Shown: in pieces, positions 8,467 to 15,919 of the stretch
Position numbering within the stretch: position 1 is the first letter of the stretch
Layout: the number at the start of each line of letters is the position of its first letter
Source of the DNA: Bradyrhizobium septentrionale
GTDB lineage: Bacteria; Pseudomonadota; Alphaproteobacteria; Rhizobiales; Xanthobacteraceae
Length of the DNA: 64,000 nt
Assembly (NCBI RefSeq): GCF_011516645.4
Contig: NZ_CP088285.1
Coordinates: forward strand, 1,116,001-1,180,000
Direction of reading: 5' to 3'
Position numbers and translations under genes: made by a program
Notes under the pieces: generated by a model
The model's input: the letters and a program-made list of their open reading frames with translations, nothing else
Told to the model about the DNA's origin: nothing
The model's database searches: none

Positions 8467-9132
8467 GTGTTTGACCTCACCCTGACGTTCGACAATGGAC
8501 CCGAGCCGGACGTCACCCCGCGTGTGCTCGATATCCTGGGCGAACGCGGCATCAAGACCACGTTCTTCGTGATCGGCGAGAAGCTCGGCGACCCCGCGCG
8601 CCGCCGCCTCGCCGTCCGCGCGCGCGACGAAGGCCACTGGATCGGCAATCACACCTATACGCACAGCGTTCCGCTCGGCCAGCAGCCCGGCGCGGACACG
8701 GCCCAGCGCGAGATCGGCCGGACCCAGGCCGCGATCGGCGAGCTCTCTCACCCGAACCGCTGGTTCCGGCCGTTTGGCGGCGGCGGCAATCTCGACGACC
8801 GGCTGCTGAAGCCCTCCGTGGTCGATTATCTCGTGCGCAACAAGCACAGCTGCGTGCTCTGGAACGGGATCCCGCGCGACTGGGACGATCCCGACGGCTG
8901 GGCCGACCGCGCGCTCGAGCAATGCCGTGCGCAGCCATGGACGCTGCTGGTGCTGCACGATTTGCCGACCGGCGCGATGGCGCATCTCGACCGCTTCCTC
9001 GATCGCGCCGAGACCAGCGGCGCCCGCTTCCGTCAGGACTTTCCGCCGCAATGCGTCCCTGTCCGCAACGGCGCGATCGTACTTCCCATCCAGGACTATG
9101 TTTCCTCCATCGAAGAGAGTGAGAGACCATGA
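8467..9132 (+). CDS. Polysaccharide-deacetylase (NodB/CE4) family hydrolase
   Basis: The 221-residue protein has the NodB fold motifs. Motif 1 reads TFDNGPEPD and motif 2 is GNHTYTH with His62 and His66. In classical CE4 enzymes motif 1 is TFDDGP: the first Asp (Asp9 here) is the catalytic base and the second binds metal. Here the second is Asn10, so metal binding or chemistry may differ. The GTG start follows AAGGGGA. No signal peptide is seen, so it acts in the cytoplasm, which argues against a cell-wall role. In this operon a C-N or amide-type hydrolysis of a small molecule is more likely. Its stop overlaps the next start (ATGA). Confidence 0.82.
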   Translation: MFDLTLTFDNGPEPDVTPRVLDILGERGIKTTFFVIGEKLGDPARRRLAVRARDEGHWIGNHTYTHSVPLGQQPGADTAQREIGRTQAAIGELSHPNRWFRPFGGGGNLDDRLLKPSVVDYLVRNKHSCVLWNGIPRDWDDPDGWADRALEQCRAQPWTLLVLHDLPTGAMAHLDRFLDRAETSGARFRQDFPPQCVPVRNGAIVLPIQDYVSSIEESERP

Positions 9133-9992
9133 AGATCGCAAGTTTCAAGGCGGCGGGTACCGCAAGCTACGGCATCGTGACCGATGCTGGGGTGATCGAC
9201 GCCGGCAAGCGGCTGACGGCGTACCCGACGCTGAAGGCGTTGCTGACGACGGGCTCGCTGGATGAGCTGAAGAAGCTGCAAAGCGAGCGCACCGATCACG
9301 CGCTGAAGGACATCGAGCTGCTGCCGACCGTACCCGATCCCGACAAGATCTTCTGCATCGGCGTCAACTATGCGACGCATCTCGCCGAGAGCGGCCACCC
9401 GACGCCGCCGCATCCGATGATCTTCACCCGCTTCGCCAACAGCCAGGTCGGCGCCGGACAGCCGATGATCCGGCCGCTGGAGTCGGAGCGCTTCGACTAT
9501 GAGGGCGAAATGGCTGTCATCATCGGCAAGGCCGGCCGTCGCATCCCGCGCGAGACCGCGCTCGGCCATGTCGCCGGCTATGCCTGCTACAATGACGGCA
9601 GCATCCGCGACTGGCAGCGCCACACCTCGCAATTCGCACCGGGAAAGAATTTCGTCGGCACCGGCGGCTTCGGACCGTGGATGGTGACGACCGACGAGCT
9701 CTCCGACATTAGCAAGCAGCACATCGCGACCCGTCTCAACGGCGTCGAGGTGCAGGCCGCGCCGATCTCGGACCTGGTGTTCGACGTCGCGACGCTGATC
9801 GCCTATTGCTCGACCTTCACCGAGCTCGTGCCCGGCGACGTCATCGTCACCGGCACCACCGGCGGCGTCGGCGCCTATCGCACGCCACCGCTATGGATGA
9901 AGGAGGGCGACGTCGTCGAGGTCGAGGTCTCCGGCATCGGCGTGCTGCGCAACCCGGTGAAGAACGAAACCGCGGCAACACGCGCGGCTTGA
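9129..9992 (+). CDS. Fumarylacetoacetate hydrolase (FAH) family protein
   Basis: The protein has 287 residues with the FAH C-terminal fold. Metal ligands are visible in DYEGEMAV (Glu125, Glu127) and in NDGSIRDW (Asp156), and the substrate loop begins FCIGVNYATHL near residue 75. Members hydrolyse C-C bonds of 1,3-dicarbonyl acids or decarboxylate and isomerise ring-cleavage products. The start overlaps the deacetylase-like gene by 4 bp, so the two are translationally coupled. It is placed where one would expect the hydrolase acting on an oxidised ring-opened product of the upstream Rieske oxygenase. The exact reaction cannot be assigned from sequence. Confidence 0.9.
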   Translation: MKIASFKAAGTASYGIVTDAGVIDAGKRLTAYPTLKALLTTGSLDELKKLQSERTDHALKDIELLPTVPDPDKIFCIGVNYATHLAESGHPTPPHPMIFTRFANSQVGAGQPMIRPLESERFDYEGEMAVIIGKAGRRIPRETALGHVAGYACYNDGSIRDWQRHTSQFAPGKNFVGTGGFGPWMVTTDELSDISKQHIATRLNGVEVQAAPISDLVFDVATLIAYCSTFTELVPGDVIVTGTTGGVGAYRTPPLWMKEGDVVEVEVSGIGVLRNPVKNETAATRAA

Positions 9993-10024
9993 GCCGGCCG
10001 CGCAACAAGAAGAAGGAGGACATC

Positions 10025-11068
10025 ATGAACCTGCCCAGGCATCTGCTGCCCACCACCGTCGTCGGCAGCTACCCGCAGCCGGAATGGCTGGTCGACCGCG
10101 CCATGTTGTCGAAGTCGGTGCCGCGCACCCGCATGCACGCAATGTGGCGCCTGCCGGCCGAGCATCTGGAGGAAGCACAGGACGACGCGACCATCGTCGC
10201 GATCAGGGACATGGAGCGTGCCGGCATCGACATCGTGACCGATGGCGAGATCCGCCGCGAGAGCTACTCCAACCGGTTCGCCACCGCCCTCGAGGGCATT
10301 GATGCCGACAACCCCGCGATGATCACGGCGCGCACCGGCAACACGCAGACGCCGGTGCCGCGCGTGGTCGGCCCGGTGAAGCGCAGGGGACCGGTCGAAC
10401 TGCACGACATGCAGTTCCTGCGCAACAACACCGACCGTGCGGCAAAGATCACCCTGCCCGGCCCGTTCACGATGAGCCAGCAGGCCAGGAACGAGTTCTA
10501 CAAGGACGACGAGGAGCTCGCGATGGCCTTCGCCGCAGCCGTCAATGCCGAGGCGCGCGACCTCGAAAAGGCCGGCGCCGACGTCATCCAGCTCGACGAG
10601 CCCTGGGTGCGCAACAACCCGGAGCTCGCCAGGCGCTATGCAGTGAAGGCGATCAATCGAGCGCTCGAGGGCATCAGCATCCCGACCGTGATTCATCTCT
10701 GCTTCGGCTATGCCGCGGTGGTGCCGGGCTCGACCAAGCCGGCCGGTTATTCCTTCCTTGCCGAGCTCGACGACACCATCGCCGATCAGATCTCGATCGA
10801 GGCGGCCCAGCCGAAGCTCGATCTCGGCGTGCTCAGGGATCTCTCATCGAAGAAGATCATGCTCGGCGTGCTCGACCTCGGCAATCCCGAGATCGAATCC
10901 GCCGCCGTCGTCGCCGATCGCATTCGCAACGGCCTGAAGCATGTGCCGGCGGAGCGGCTGGTGGTCGCGCCCGACTGCGGCATGAAATACATGCCGCGCC
11001 ACGTCGCGTTCGGAAAACTGAAGGCGATGTGCGACGCCGCCGCGACGGTCCGGAAGGAGATCGGCTAA
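10025..11068 (+). CDS. MetE C-terminal-like zinc methyl/alkyl transferase
   Basis: This 347-residue protein corresponds to only the C-terminal catalytic half of cobalamin-independent methionine synthase. The zinc ligands are recognisable: His224-x-Cys226, a Glu near 259 and Cys318 in APDCGMK. The start at 10025 follows a strong AAGGAGG, spaced 6 nt. Free-standing relatives include archaeal MetE-like enzymes and epoxyalkane:coenzyme M transferase, all using a zinc-activated thiol. Its position at the end of a catabolic operon suggests it moves a methyl or alkyl group released from the imported compound onto a thiol, rather than making methionine for growth. That role is inferred. Confidence 0.85.
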   Translation: MNLPRHLLPTTVVGSYPQPEWLVDRAMLSKSVPRTRMHAMWRLPAEHLEEAQDDATIVAIRDMERAGIDIVTDGEIRRESYSNRFATALEGIDADNPAMITARTGNTQTPVPRVVGPVKRRGPVELHDMQFLRNNTDRAAKITLPGPFTMSQQARNEFYKDDEELAMAFAAAVNAEARDLEKAGADVIQLDEPWVRNNPELARRYAVKAINRALEGISIPTVIHLCFGYAAVVPGSTKPAGYSFLAELDDTIADQISIEAAQPKLDLGVLRDLSSKKIMLGVLDLGNPEIESAAVVADRIRNGLKHVPAERLVVAPDCGMKYMPRHVAFGKLKAMCDAAATVRKEIG

Positions 11069-11104
11069 CCGCCCTCGCCGACCAAGCATGAAGAGGCAAA
11101 ATCG

Positions 11105-11125
11105 GTCGCCAGCGATACTGGCGAC
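11105..11125. terminator. Hairpin between convergent genes
   Basis: GTCGCCAG (11105-11112) and CTGGCGAC (11118-11125) form a perfect 8-bp stem with a 5-nt loop. It lies 37 bp after the MetE-like stop and 13 bp beyond the stop of the opposing gene, so it could terminate both. There is no T-run, so it would be an atypical intrinsic terminator. Confidence 0.5.
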
Positions 11126-11137
11126 GCCACACCCGGC

Positions 11138-12172
11138 TTACGAGTTCGACGGCGCGCGCGTCGATGCCGACTTAACGTCCTTGATGCTGACGATGACGGC
11201 GATGCGCTTGACCGTACCGTTGCGGTAGGCCTGCAGGAACTTGTCGTAGTGCTTCACGGAGATGCAGCCGTTGGAATCGCCGTTCGGCCCGAGCATGTAG
11301 CTGTGGACCAGCAGGCCGACGCGTCCGAACGGGTCGCTGCCATCGACCGGGGTCATGCGCAGCGCAGGCACACCGTGGAACAGCTTCTCGCGCGGCTTCA
11401 TCTCGTAGATGCCGGGCGGCGTCGCGCCTGCATTGCGGGCGTTCACGTGGGCCGGATCGTCGAGCAGATTGCCGAGGCCTGAATGCGCCTCGAATTTGGT
11501 GCCGTCGGGCATGTACACGATGCGGCCGGTGATGTCGTAGACCGCCGTGGTGCTGTCGTAGCCGAGCGCGCCGAGATCGGGGCTCGGACCGGACAACAAT
11601 CCGTCATTCGGATCGAGCGAGGCCAGCTGCAGCTTGCCCGGCATCATGTCGGCGATCTTCTGCAGGAACGTGCGGTTGTCGCCCTGCGGCACCGGCGCCT
11701 GTGGCGGCAGCGGCTGATCGTTCCGCGCCAGCAGATTGGCCTCGGCCGGCCGTGACCGTGGCATCGGCACCGTGGATGTCGCAGGCGTCGTGGCGGCGAC
11801 GGAGGCCGTCGCCGGCAGGCTCACCTGTTCGGTCTGGCTGTCGCGCAGCTGCCCGGCCAGCGCATCCTCGATCTGATCGAACTCGGTATTGAAATCGCCG
11901 CGGCTCGAACGGAACCCGCGACGCAGTGGATAATAGAGCGAAGCCGAATTGAGCGTGGAGCGCGAGCCGAACCGGTCTTCGAAGCTCAGCGCGGCGCTGG
12001 TGTTGGCGAGCGCCGGTCCGTGCAGCCACGCGGTGGGATCGATGCCGACCGCCCAGGCGGCAAGGCCAGCCGACAGCGCAAGCGCGCTCACGGCAAACGC
12101 CGTGCTGCCCATCAGGGATATGCCGCGGCTCGACCTACGCCCGGCAGCTTTCGTCGTACGTTGACCCATCAT
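11138..12172 (-). CDS. Membrane-anchored L,D-transpeptidase-like (DUF2778) protein
   Basis: Starting at 12172 the protein has 344 residues: a basic N-terminus, one transmembrane segment (about 20-44), a long Pro/Ser/Ala-rich linker, and a C-terminal DUF2778/Tlde1-like domain. The catalytic-type residues are His290 (in LLVHSYML) and Cys303 (in SNGCIS), the YkuD-like HX-SxGC arrangement. The protein is probably anchored in the inner membrane with the enzyme domain in the periplasm, acting on peptidoglycan peptides. A GTG start at 12229 would add 19 residues but lacks a ribosome-binding site. The gene stands alone. Confidence 0.85.
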   Translation of the reverse strand: MMGQRTTKAAGRRSSRGISLMGSTAFAVSALALSAGLAAWAVGIDPTAWLHGPALANTSAALSFEDRFGSRSTLNSASLYYPLRRGFRSSRGDFNTEFDQIEDALAGQLRDSQTEQVSLPATASVAATTPATSTVPMPRSRPAEANLLARNDQPLPPQAPVPQGDNRTFLQKIADMMPGKLQLASLDPNDGLLSGPSPDLGALGYDSTTAVYDITGRIVYMPDGTKFEAHSGLGNLLDDPAHVNARNAGATPPGIYEMKPREKLFHGVPALRMTPVDGSDPFGRVGLLVHSYMLGPNGDSNGCISVKHYDKFLQAYRNGTVKRIAVIVSIKDVKSASTRAPSNS

Positions 12173-12382
12173 CCCCAAGTACGGTGCTCTGGGGCCTGTT
12201 GCCCGGCCCACGCGGTATTCACCGATCACTCATCATATCAGGGAATTAGAGTAAGGCATAATCGAGACGGAGCGGGCAACGACAGGTTTTTTAAACGTTT
12301 TTCGGATGGAAAGTGCCGGAGAATCAGCGCTGGGCCGGCCGAAATGGCCCAAAAAGTCCCGATTCGGGACAATTTCGGCGAC

Positions 12383-13040
12383 TCAGGCGATCTTTTCTTC
12401 CCAGAGGGTGAAGACCGGGACCGGCTTCCCGATAGCGTAACCCTGGGCGTAGTCGACCCCGATCTGCCGCAATTCGTCCAGGATCGCGAGGCTCTCGACG
12501 AATTCCGCGACCACCTGCTTCTGCATGATCTTCGCGGTCCTGGTGATCATCTCGACCATCGCGCGGTCGACCTTGCTGTTCAGGATCTCCTTCACGAACG
12601 AGCCGTCGATCTTGATGACGTCGACCGGCAGGTGCTTCAGATAGGCGATCGAGGACATGCCGGTGCCGAAAACGTCGAGCGAGAAGCTGCAGCCGATCTC
12701 GCGCAGCCGTGCGATGAATTTCTGCGCCTCGTCGAGATTGGAGATCGCGCTGGTCTCGGTGATCTCGAAGCACACCAGTGCCGGCGAAACCTCATGCTGC
12801 GCGAACAGCTCGGCGACGAAGTCGACGAAAGCGCTGTCGCCGATCGGAGAGGTTGATGGCGTAGCTCGCGACCCTGCGCGGGTGGTGCTTGCGCTCGGCG
12901 ATGATCTCGAAGGCACGGCGAACCACCCAGCGGTCGATCAGCGGCATCAGTCCGTAACGTTCGGCGGCGGGCAGGAAGCTGCCGGGCGGCACCAGGGCGC
13001 CGCTCTCGTCGCGCAGGTGACTTAACCTCACGTTGCAAGA
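12383..13040 (-). pseudogene. Decayed EAL-domain gene
   Basis: Two frames together encode the last two thirds of an EAL domain. The upstream piece (about 13040-12845) covers LPAAERYGLMPLIDRWV to YAINLS. The downstream piece (about 12850-12383) continues with GDSAFVDFVAELF and ends EEKIA. The frame break lies between INLS and GDSAF and looks like a deletion of about 8 nt. The N-terminal part, including the EAL signature and any sensor or GGDEF domain, is gone, and the sequence beyond 13040 is AT-richer and unrelated. The DDFGTG loop reads LDVFGTG, losing a metal-binding Asp. It is best read as a pseudogene. Confidence 0.7.
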
Positions 13041-13112
13041 ACGCGATGAGTTTGAAACGACTTGGTTGTAATGCAATTGCGTCAAACTTTACGCATTCCG
13101 GCAACCAGGTGC

Positions 13113-13523
13113 TCAGGGCCGCAATGTCGGCGACGTGTTCGGCGCCGGCGCCTGCTCCATTTCGGACTCTTCGGGCAGTCTGTCGGCATGGACGGCGAGC
13201 GGCGTGCCGATCCAGAGCGGATCGTCGCGATGATCTCGGCGCGGATTGGTCGTGTTGGGATGGACCAGGATGCTCAGGCCGCCATGGTTCAACATCAGCC
13301 ACGGCACCAGGGTCGGAAACAGCTCGGCCGCAAACGCCACCTGATACATCGCCTGATCGTGCGGACCGACCTTGACGTCGTGCCAGCGCCCGAGCGTGAC
13401 CAGGAAGCGCTCACCGATCCAGTTGCGCAGCCGTTCCGCCTCACCCCGGCTGGTCGCGGGGTCGTAATAGACATGGGCGTGATAGCTCGCGATCTCGCCG
13501 ATCGGGCGCGGCGCATCCGTCAT
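13113..13523 (-). CDS. DOPA 4,5-dioxygenase-family protein
   Basis: The 136-residue product matches the small bacterial DOPA 4,5-dioxygenase family. It shows SYHAHVYYD near the N-terminus, a central [17 protein letters not shown] and a distal [10 protein letters not shown], with several conserved His residues that would bind iron. Family members perform extradiol cleavage of catechols, but the bacterial substrates are mostly unknown. The ATG at 13523 follows AGGAGAG. It is a single-gene unit: the gene at 13622-14242 is on the same strand 99 bp upstream and functionally unrelated. Confidence 0.8.
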   Translation of the reverse strand: MTDAPRPIGEIASYHAHVYYDPATSRGEAERLRNWIGERFLVTLGRWHDVKVGPHDQAMYQVAFAAELFPTLVPWLMLNHGGLSILVHPNTTNPRRDHRDDPLWIGTPLAVHADRLPEESEMEQAPAPNTSPTLRP

Positions 13524-13621
13524 CTCAGCTCTCCTTCTGGCCGGCAGCGCCATCGAATGCAACTGCCTCTACCTTCACCGACATATTGCACAGATTTGGC
13601 GGGTCGCGCCTCTTCGGCCGG

Positions 13622-14242
13622 TCACTTCCGCCGCAGCACACTGAACTGGAACGACTGCGCCGCTCCCCAGGGCGTGACATGCCGATGCCGCTCCTCGGCG
13701 ATCAGCTCGAAGGCCGAACCGATGGTCCGGCTGAGCGTTGCAGGATCATAGCGCTGCACCGGCAGGCCGCTGCACTTCTCCGGACCATCAGGCGCGAAGG
13801 TGCCGATCACGGCGTGGCCGCCTGCCCGGACGCCGCGATGCAGCCGGTCGAGATAGGCCGCGCGATCGTCTTCCTCGACCAGGAAATGAAACGCCGCACG
13901 ATCGTGCCAGATGTCGAAGGCCCGCTGGGGCTGCCAGACCGTCGCATCATCGGCGACCCAACGTACCGCTTCGCCCGCCGTGCCGAGCCGCTGCCGCGCG
14001 CTCGCCAGCGCAGCTTCAGAGAGATCGAGCACGGTGACATCGTGAAAGCCGCCCGTCAGCAGCGCATCGACAAGCCGCGAGGCCCCGCCGCCGACATCGA
14101 TGATCGACGCGTCGCAGCCGGGCGCGACGGATTCGATCAGCCGCAGCGACGGCTGCGGATCGGCCTGCGACCAGCTCACCTGCTGCTCGCCCTTGGTCAG
14201 ATAGACGGTCTGCCAATGCGATTGGCGGTCGGATGCAGTCAT
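13622..14242 (-). CDS. Class I SAM-dependent methyltransferase
   Basis: This 206-residue protein has a Rossmann methyltransferase core with the SAM-binding motif IIDVGGGAS and acidic residue in VLDLSEAAL. The N-terminal HWQTVYLTKGEQQVSW is typical of a family of small type-11/12 methyltransferases of unknown substrate. The start at 14242 puts the family N-terminus (MTASDRQSHWQ) in place. It is transcribed away from the hypothetical gene at 14423. Substrate and pathway are not predictable. Confidence 0.85.
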   Translation of the reverse strand: MTASDRQSHWQTVYLTKGEQQVSWSQADPQPSLRLIESVAPGCDASIIDVGGGASRLVDALLTGGFHDVTVLDLSEAALASARQRLGTAGEAVRWVADDATVWQPQRAFDIWHDRAAFHFLVEEDDRAAYLDRLHRGVRAGGHAVIGTFAPDGPEKCSGLPVQRYDPATLSRTIGSAFELIAEERHRHVTPWGAAQSFQFSVLRRK

Positions 14243-14422
14243 GGGCGGTACGTTCCGAAAGCGGCGGCGGCAACCCGCGTTGCGCACCGATTAACCATGA
14301 GCTAGGCGCGGCGGTTTCCCGCGTCAACCGGCAGCAGCGGGCGCGTTGCGGCAAATGCCGCAGTTGATTTGGCGCATTTTCCATTTAACCTGACCGACAG
14401 GTTGAGATCGGGGCGCCCGGGG

Positions 14423-15127
14423 ATGGCCAATTTCGGCTGGACACGCGTCAACAAGCCTGCACAAGCGGAGGACGCCGCCGGCGACTTGCGCGGCCTCACC
14501 GATCCATTGGCGTTTCTCGCCGCACTCGACAAGGTCGTGCCGCGCTATCTCGATCTCGCCGACAACGGCGTGCTGGTCTATCCGGCCTGCAAGCGCAAGT
14601 CCGGCGACCTGCTCGGCGATACCAGAGCGATCTGGGAGCACACAAGGCTGGAAGCGATGCGCTATGTTCCGATGGTGCCGCGGCAGGACACCTCGCTGCT
14701 GGCCGATCCGTCCCGCCAGGCGGAGATGATCGACGCCTTCCTGCGCCAGCGCGCGCACGACAACACGGTCGTCGACTTCACGGGCACCGCGATCGAGGAT
14801 TACGGGATTGCGATCTACGCCGGGCTGAACTGGTTGAACCATTGCGGCGCCATCGTGGGTGCCGATCCGCAGAAATTTTCCGGCACGCTGCGAAGCTTCC
14901 GCAAGGTGATGGTCGTGGCCCGGCAGTGGTGGGCGCTCGACGGCGCCGCGGAGCGCTGCCGGCAGATGCTGGAGGCGCGCGAACGGCCGCCGCTGGTGTT
15001 CTTCCTGCTGTGGGCCGAATCCACCAACCTGGGGCGGGAGATTGCGATCGCGGCGGCCGGTGCGAATGCGACCGAAGACAGCATCGCACGCCTGCGCGCA
15101 GCCGAGGATCCGGAAGAGCTGACGTAA
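14423..15127 (+). CDS. Conserved-looking hypothetical protein
   Basis: A 234-residue soluble, Arg- and Ala-rich protein with no recognised domain, signal peptide or transmembrane segment. Codon use matches neighbouring real genes. The ATG at 14423 was preferred over a TTG at 14369. Aromatic clusters (ACKRKSGDLLGDTRAIWEHTR, NWLNHCGAI, RQWWALDG) suggest a folded helical protein. Function is unknown. A hairpin about 55 bp downstream could be its terminator. Confidence 0.65.
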   Translation: MANFGWTRVNKPAQAEDAAGDLRGLTDPLAFLAALDKVVPRYLDLADNGVLVYPACKRKSGDLLGDTRAIWEHTRLEAMRYVPMVPRQDTSLLADPSRQAEMIDAFLRQRAHDNTVVDFTGTAIEDYGIAIYAGLNWLNHCGAIVGADPQKFSGTLRSFRKVMVVARQWWALDGAAERCRQMLEARERPPLVFFLLWAESTNLGREIAIAAAGANATEDSIARLRAAEDPEELT

Positions 15128-15182
15128 TGCGCGAATCGGACGCGCGGCCGCAGGCTAGGGTGCGTACTTATAAATTCGGGAT

Positions 15183-15208
15183 GTCCGCTTTCGAGAGGTA
15201 AAGCGGAC
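15183..15208. terminator. Hairpin downstream of the hypothetical gene
   Basis: GTCCGCTTT (15183-15191) pairs with AAAGCGGAC (15200-15208), a perfect 9-bp stem with an 8-nt loop, 55 bp after the stop at 15127. There is no T-run. It may be a terminator or part of a degenerate intergenic repeat. Confidence 0.4.
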
Positions 15209-15276
15209 TCGCGGCCCCGACCACAGGGATGTCGCCTTTTGACCCAACTCGGACCTGGGCGTCAGCAGGGCGATCA

Positions 15277-15290
15277 TTGATCTAGATCAA
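15277..15290. promoter_or_regulatory. FNR/FixK-type box (perfect palindrome)
   Basis: TTGATCTAGATCAA is a perfect 14-bp palindrome and an exact match to TTGAT-N4-ATCAA, the consensus bound by FNR, FnrN and FixK proteins of rhizobia. A class II promoter would start about 40 bp away. No intact gene begins within 500 bp on either strand in a suitable position. Confidence 0.7.
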
Positions 15291-15558
15291 AGGCTGCGTG
15301 TCGAAATCGGGACCAATCGTCGCGCGCTTACAGGCCCTACGATCCGTTCTCATCTCGGTACGTTGCTCCCTTATTGTGCTCAGGAGGGCCTTACGACGCA
15401 CCCGGCGGGATAGTCAACGTATTGGCAGTACACTACGGCAGCACTGGCCTTTTCTGCGCTTGCGGCTATGAACCCAATGACCAACAGCGTGTATTCTTCT
15501 CCGCAAGGTCGTTGTTCTGCAAGAGACGTCACATAAGATCGCATCCAGCGGTTGGGCG

Positions 15559-15572
15559 TTGATTCAGATCAA
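15559..15572. promoter_or_regulatory. Second FNR/FixK-type box
   Basis: TTGATTCAGATCAA again fits TTGAT-N4-ATCAA exactly, 282 bp from the first box. It lies about 175 bp upstream of the globin-like relic and 348 bp upstream of the TAXI binding-protein gene, which is the nearest intact rightward gene. Confidence 0.65.
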
Positions 15573-15733
15573 AGCAGGCCACCACGATCTATCTGCTCGT
15601 GACACACGACCCGTTTCTGACTAGGGAATAGAGGGACATCGGCCCACAATTCTGATACATACCATTCAATTTCCCCGAGCTTGGGGGGGCGTCTTGAGAA
15701 GCGAGCACGTAGAGCGGCCGCTGGCAGCTACGC

Positions 15734-15850
15734 TGGCCGCGGTCGTTCGCGGGCGTCGGAGGTCCGCAGAAATACAGCGGCAAGGACATGGCGAACTCGC
15801 ACGGGCGCCTGTCCGTTTTCACATAGTTGGAAGTACGGGGCCTTAGTCTT
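15734..15850 (+). pseudogene. Possible truncated-haemoglobin relic
   Basis: One frame from 15734 to a TAG at 15826 reads GVGGPQKYSGKDMANSHGRL. This resembles the GGPxxYxGxxMxxxHxxL segment of group 1 truncated haemoglobins, which contains the proximal His. After a one-base shift the sequence continues WKYGAL, compatible with the following helix. No start, N-terminal half or full C-terminus is visible. The match is short and from memory, so it is tentative; an oxygen-regulated promoter box just upstream makes a globin plausible. Confidence 0.35.
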
Positions 15851-15919
15851 TGCGGCTGTACGCGCGGCAATTAAGGCATGCAGCGATGTCCATCGGCCGA
15901 CGCGTCTGGAGCGACGAGC

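Larger units (their letters stand above)
15128..15919. other. 792-bp gene-poor region
   Basis: This stretch has lower GC and no convincing intact gene. It holds a hairpin (15183-15208), two FNR/FixK-type boxes (15277-15290 and 15559-15572), a G7 run near 15681 and a short coding-like relic around 15734-15850. Short open frames here have atypical codon use and no ribosome-binding sites. It looks like decayed coding DNA that kept oxygen-responsive promoter elements. Confidence 0.6.

Noticed and set aside
7687..9141. 484-codon antisense frame across the permease, deacetylase-like and FAH genes
   Set aside because: It crosses several well-supported plus-strand genes and is a GC-rich shadow.
15374..15562. 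62-codon frame downstream of the first FNR/FixK box
   Set aside because: TTG start, no ribosome-binding site and unusual composition; it also overlaps the second box.
15589..15870. 93-codon minus-strand frame in the gene-poor region
   Set aside because: No ribosome-binding site, no recognisable domain, and it is antisense to the possible globin relic.
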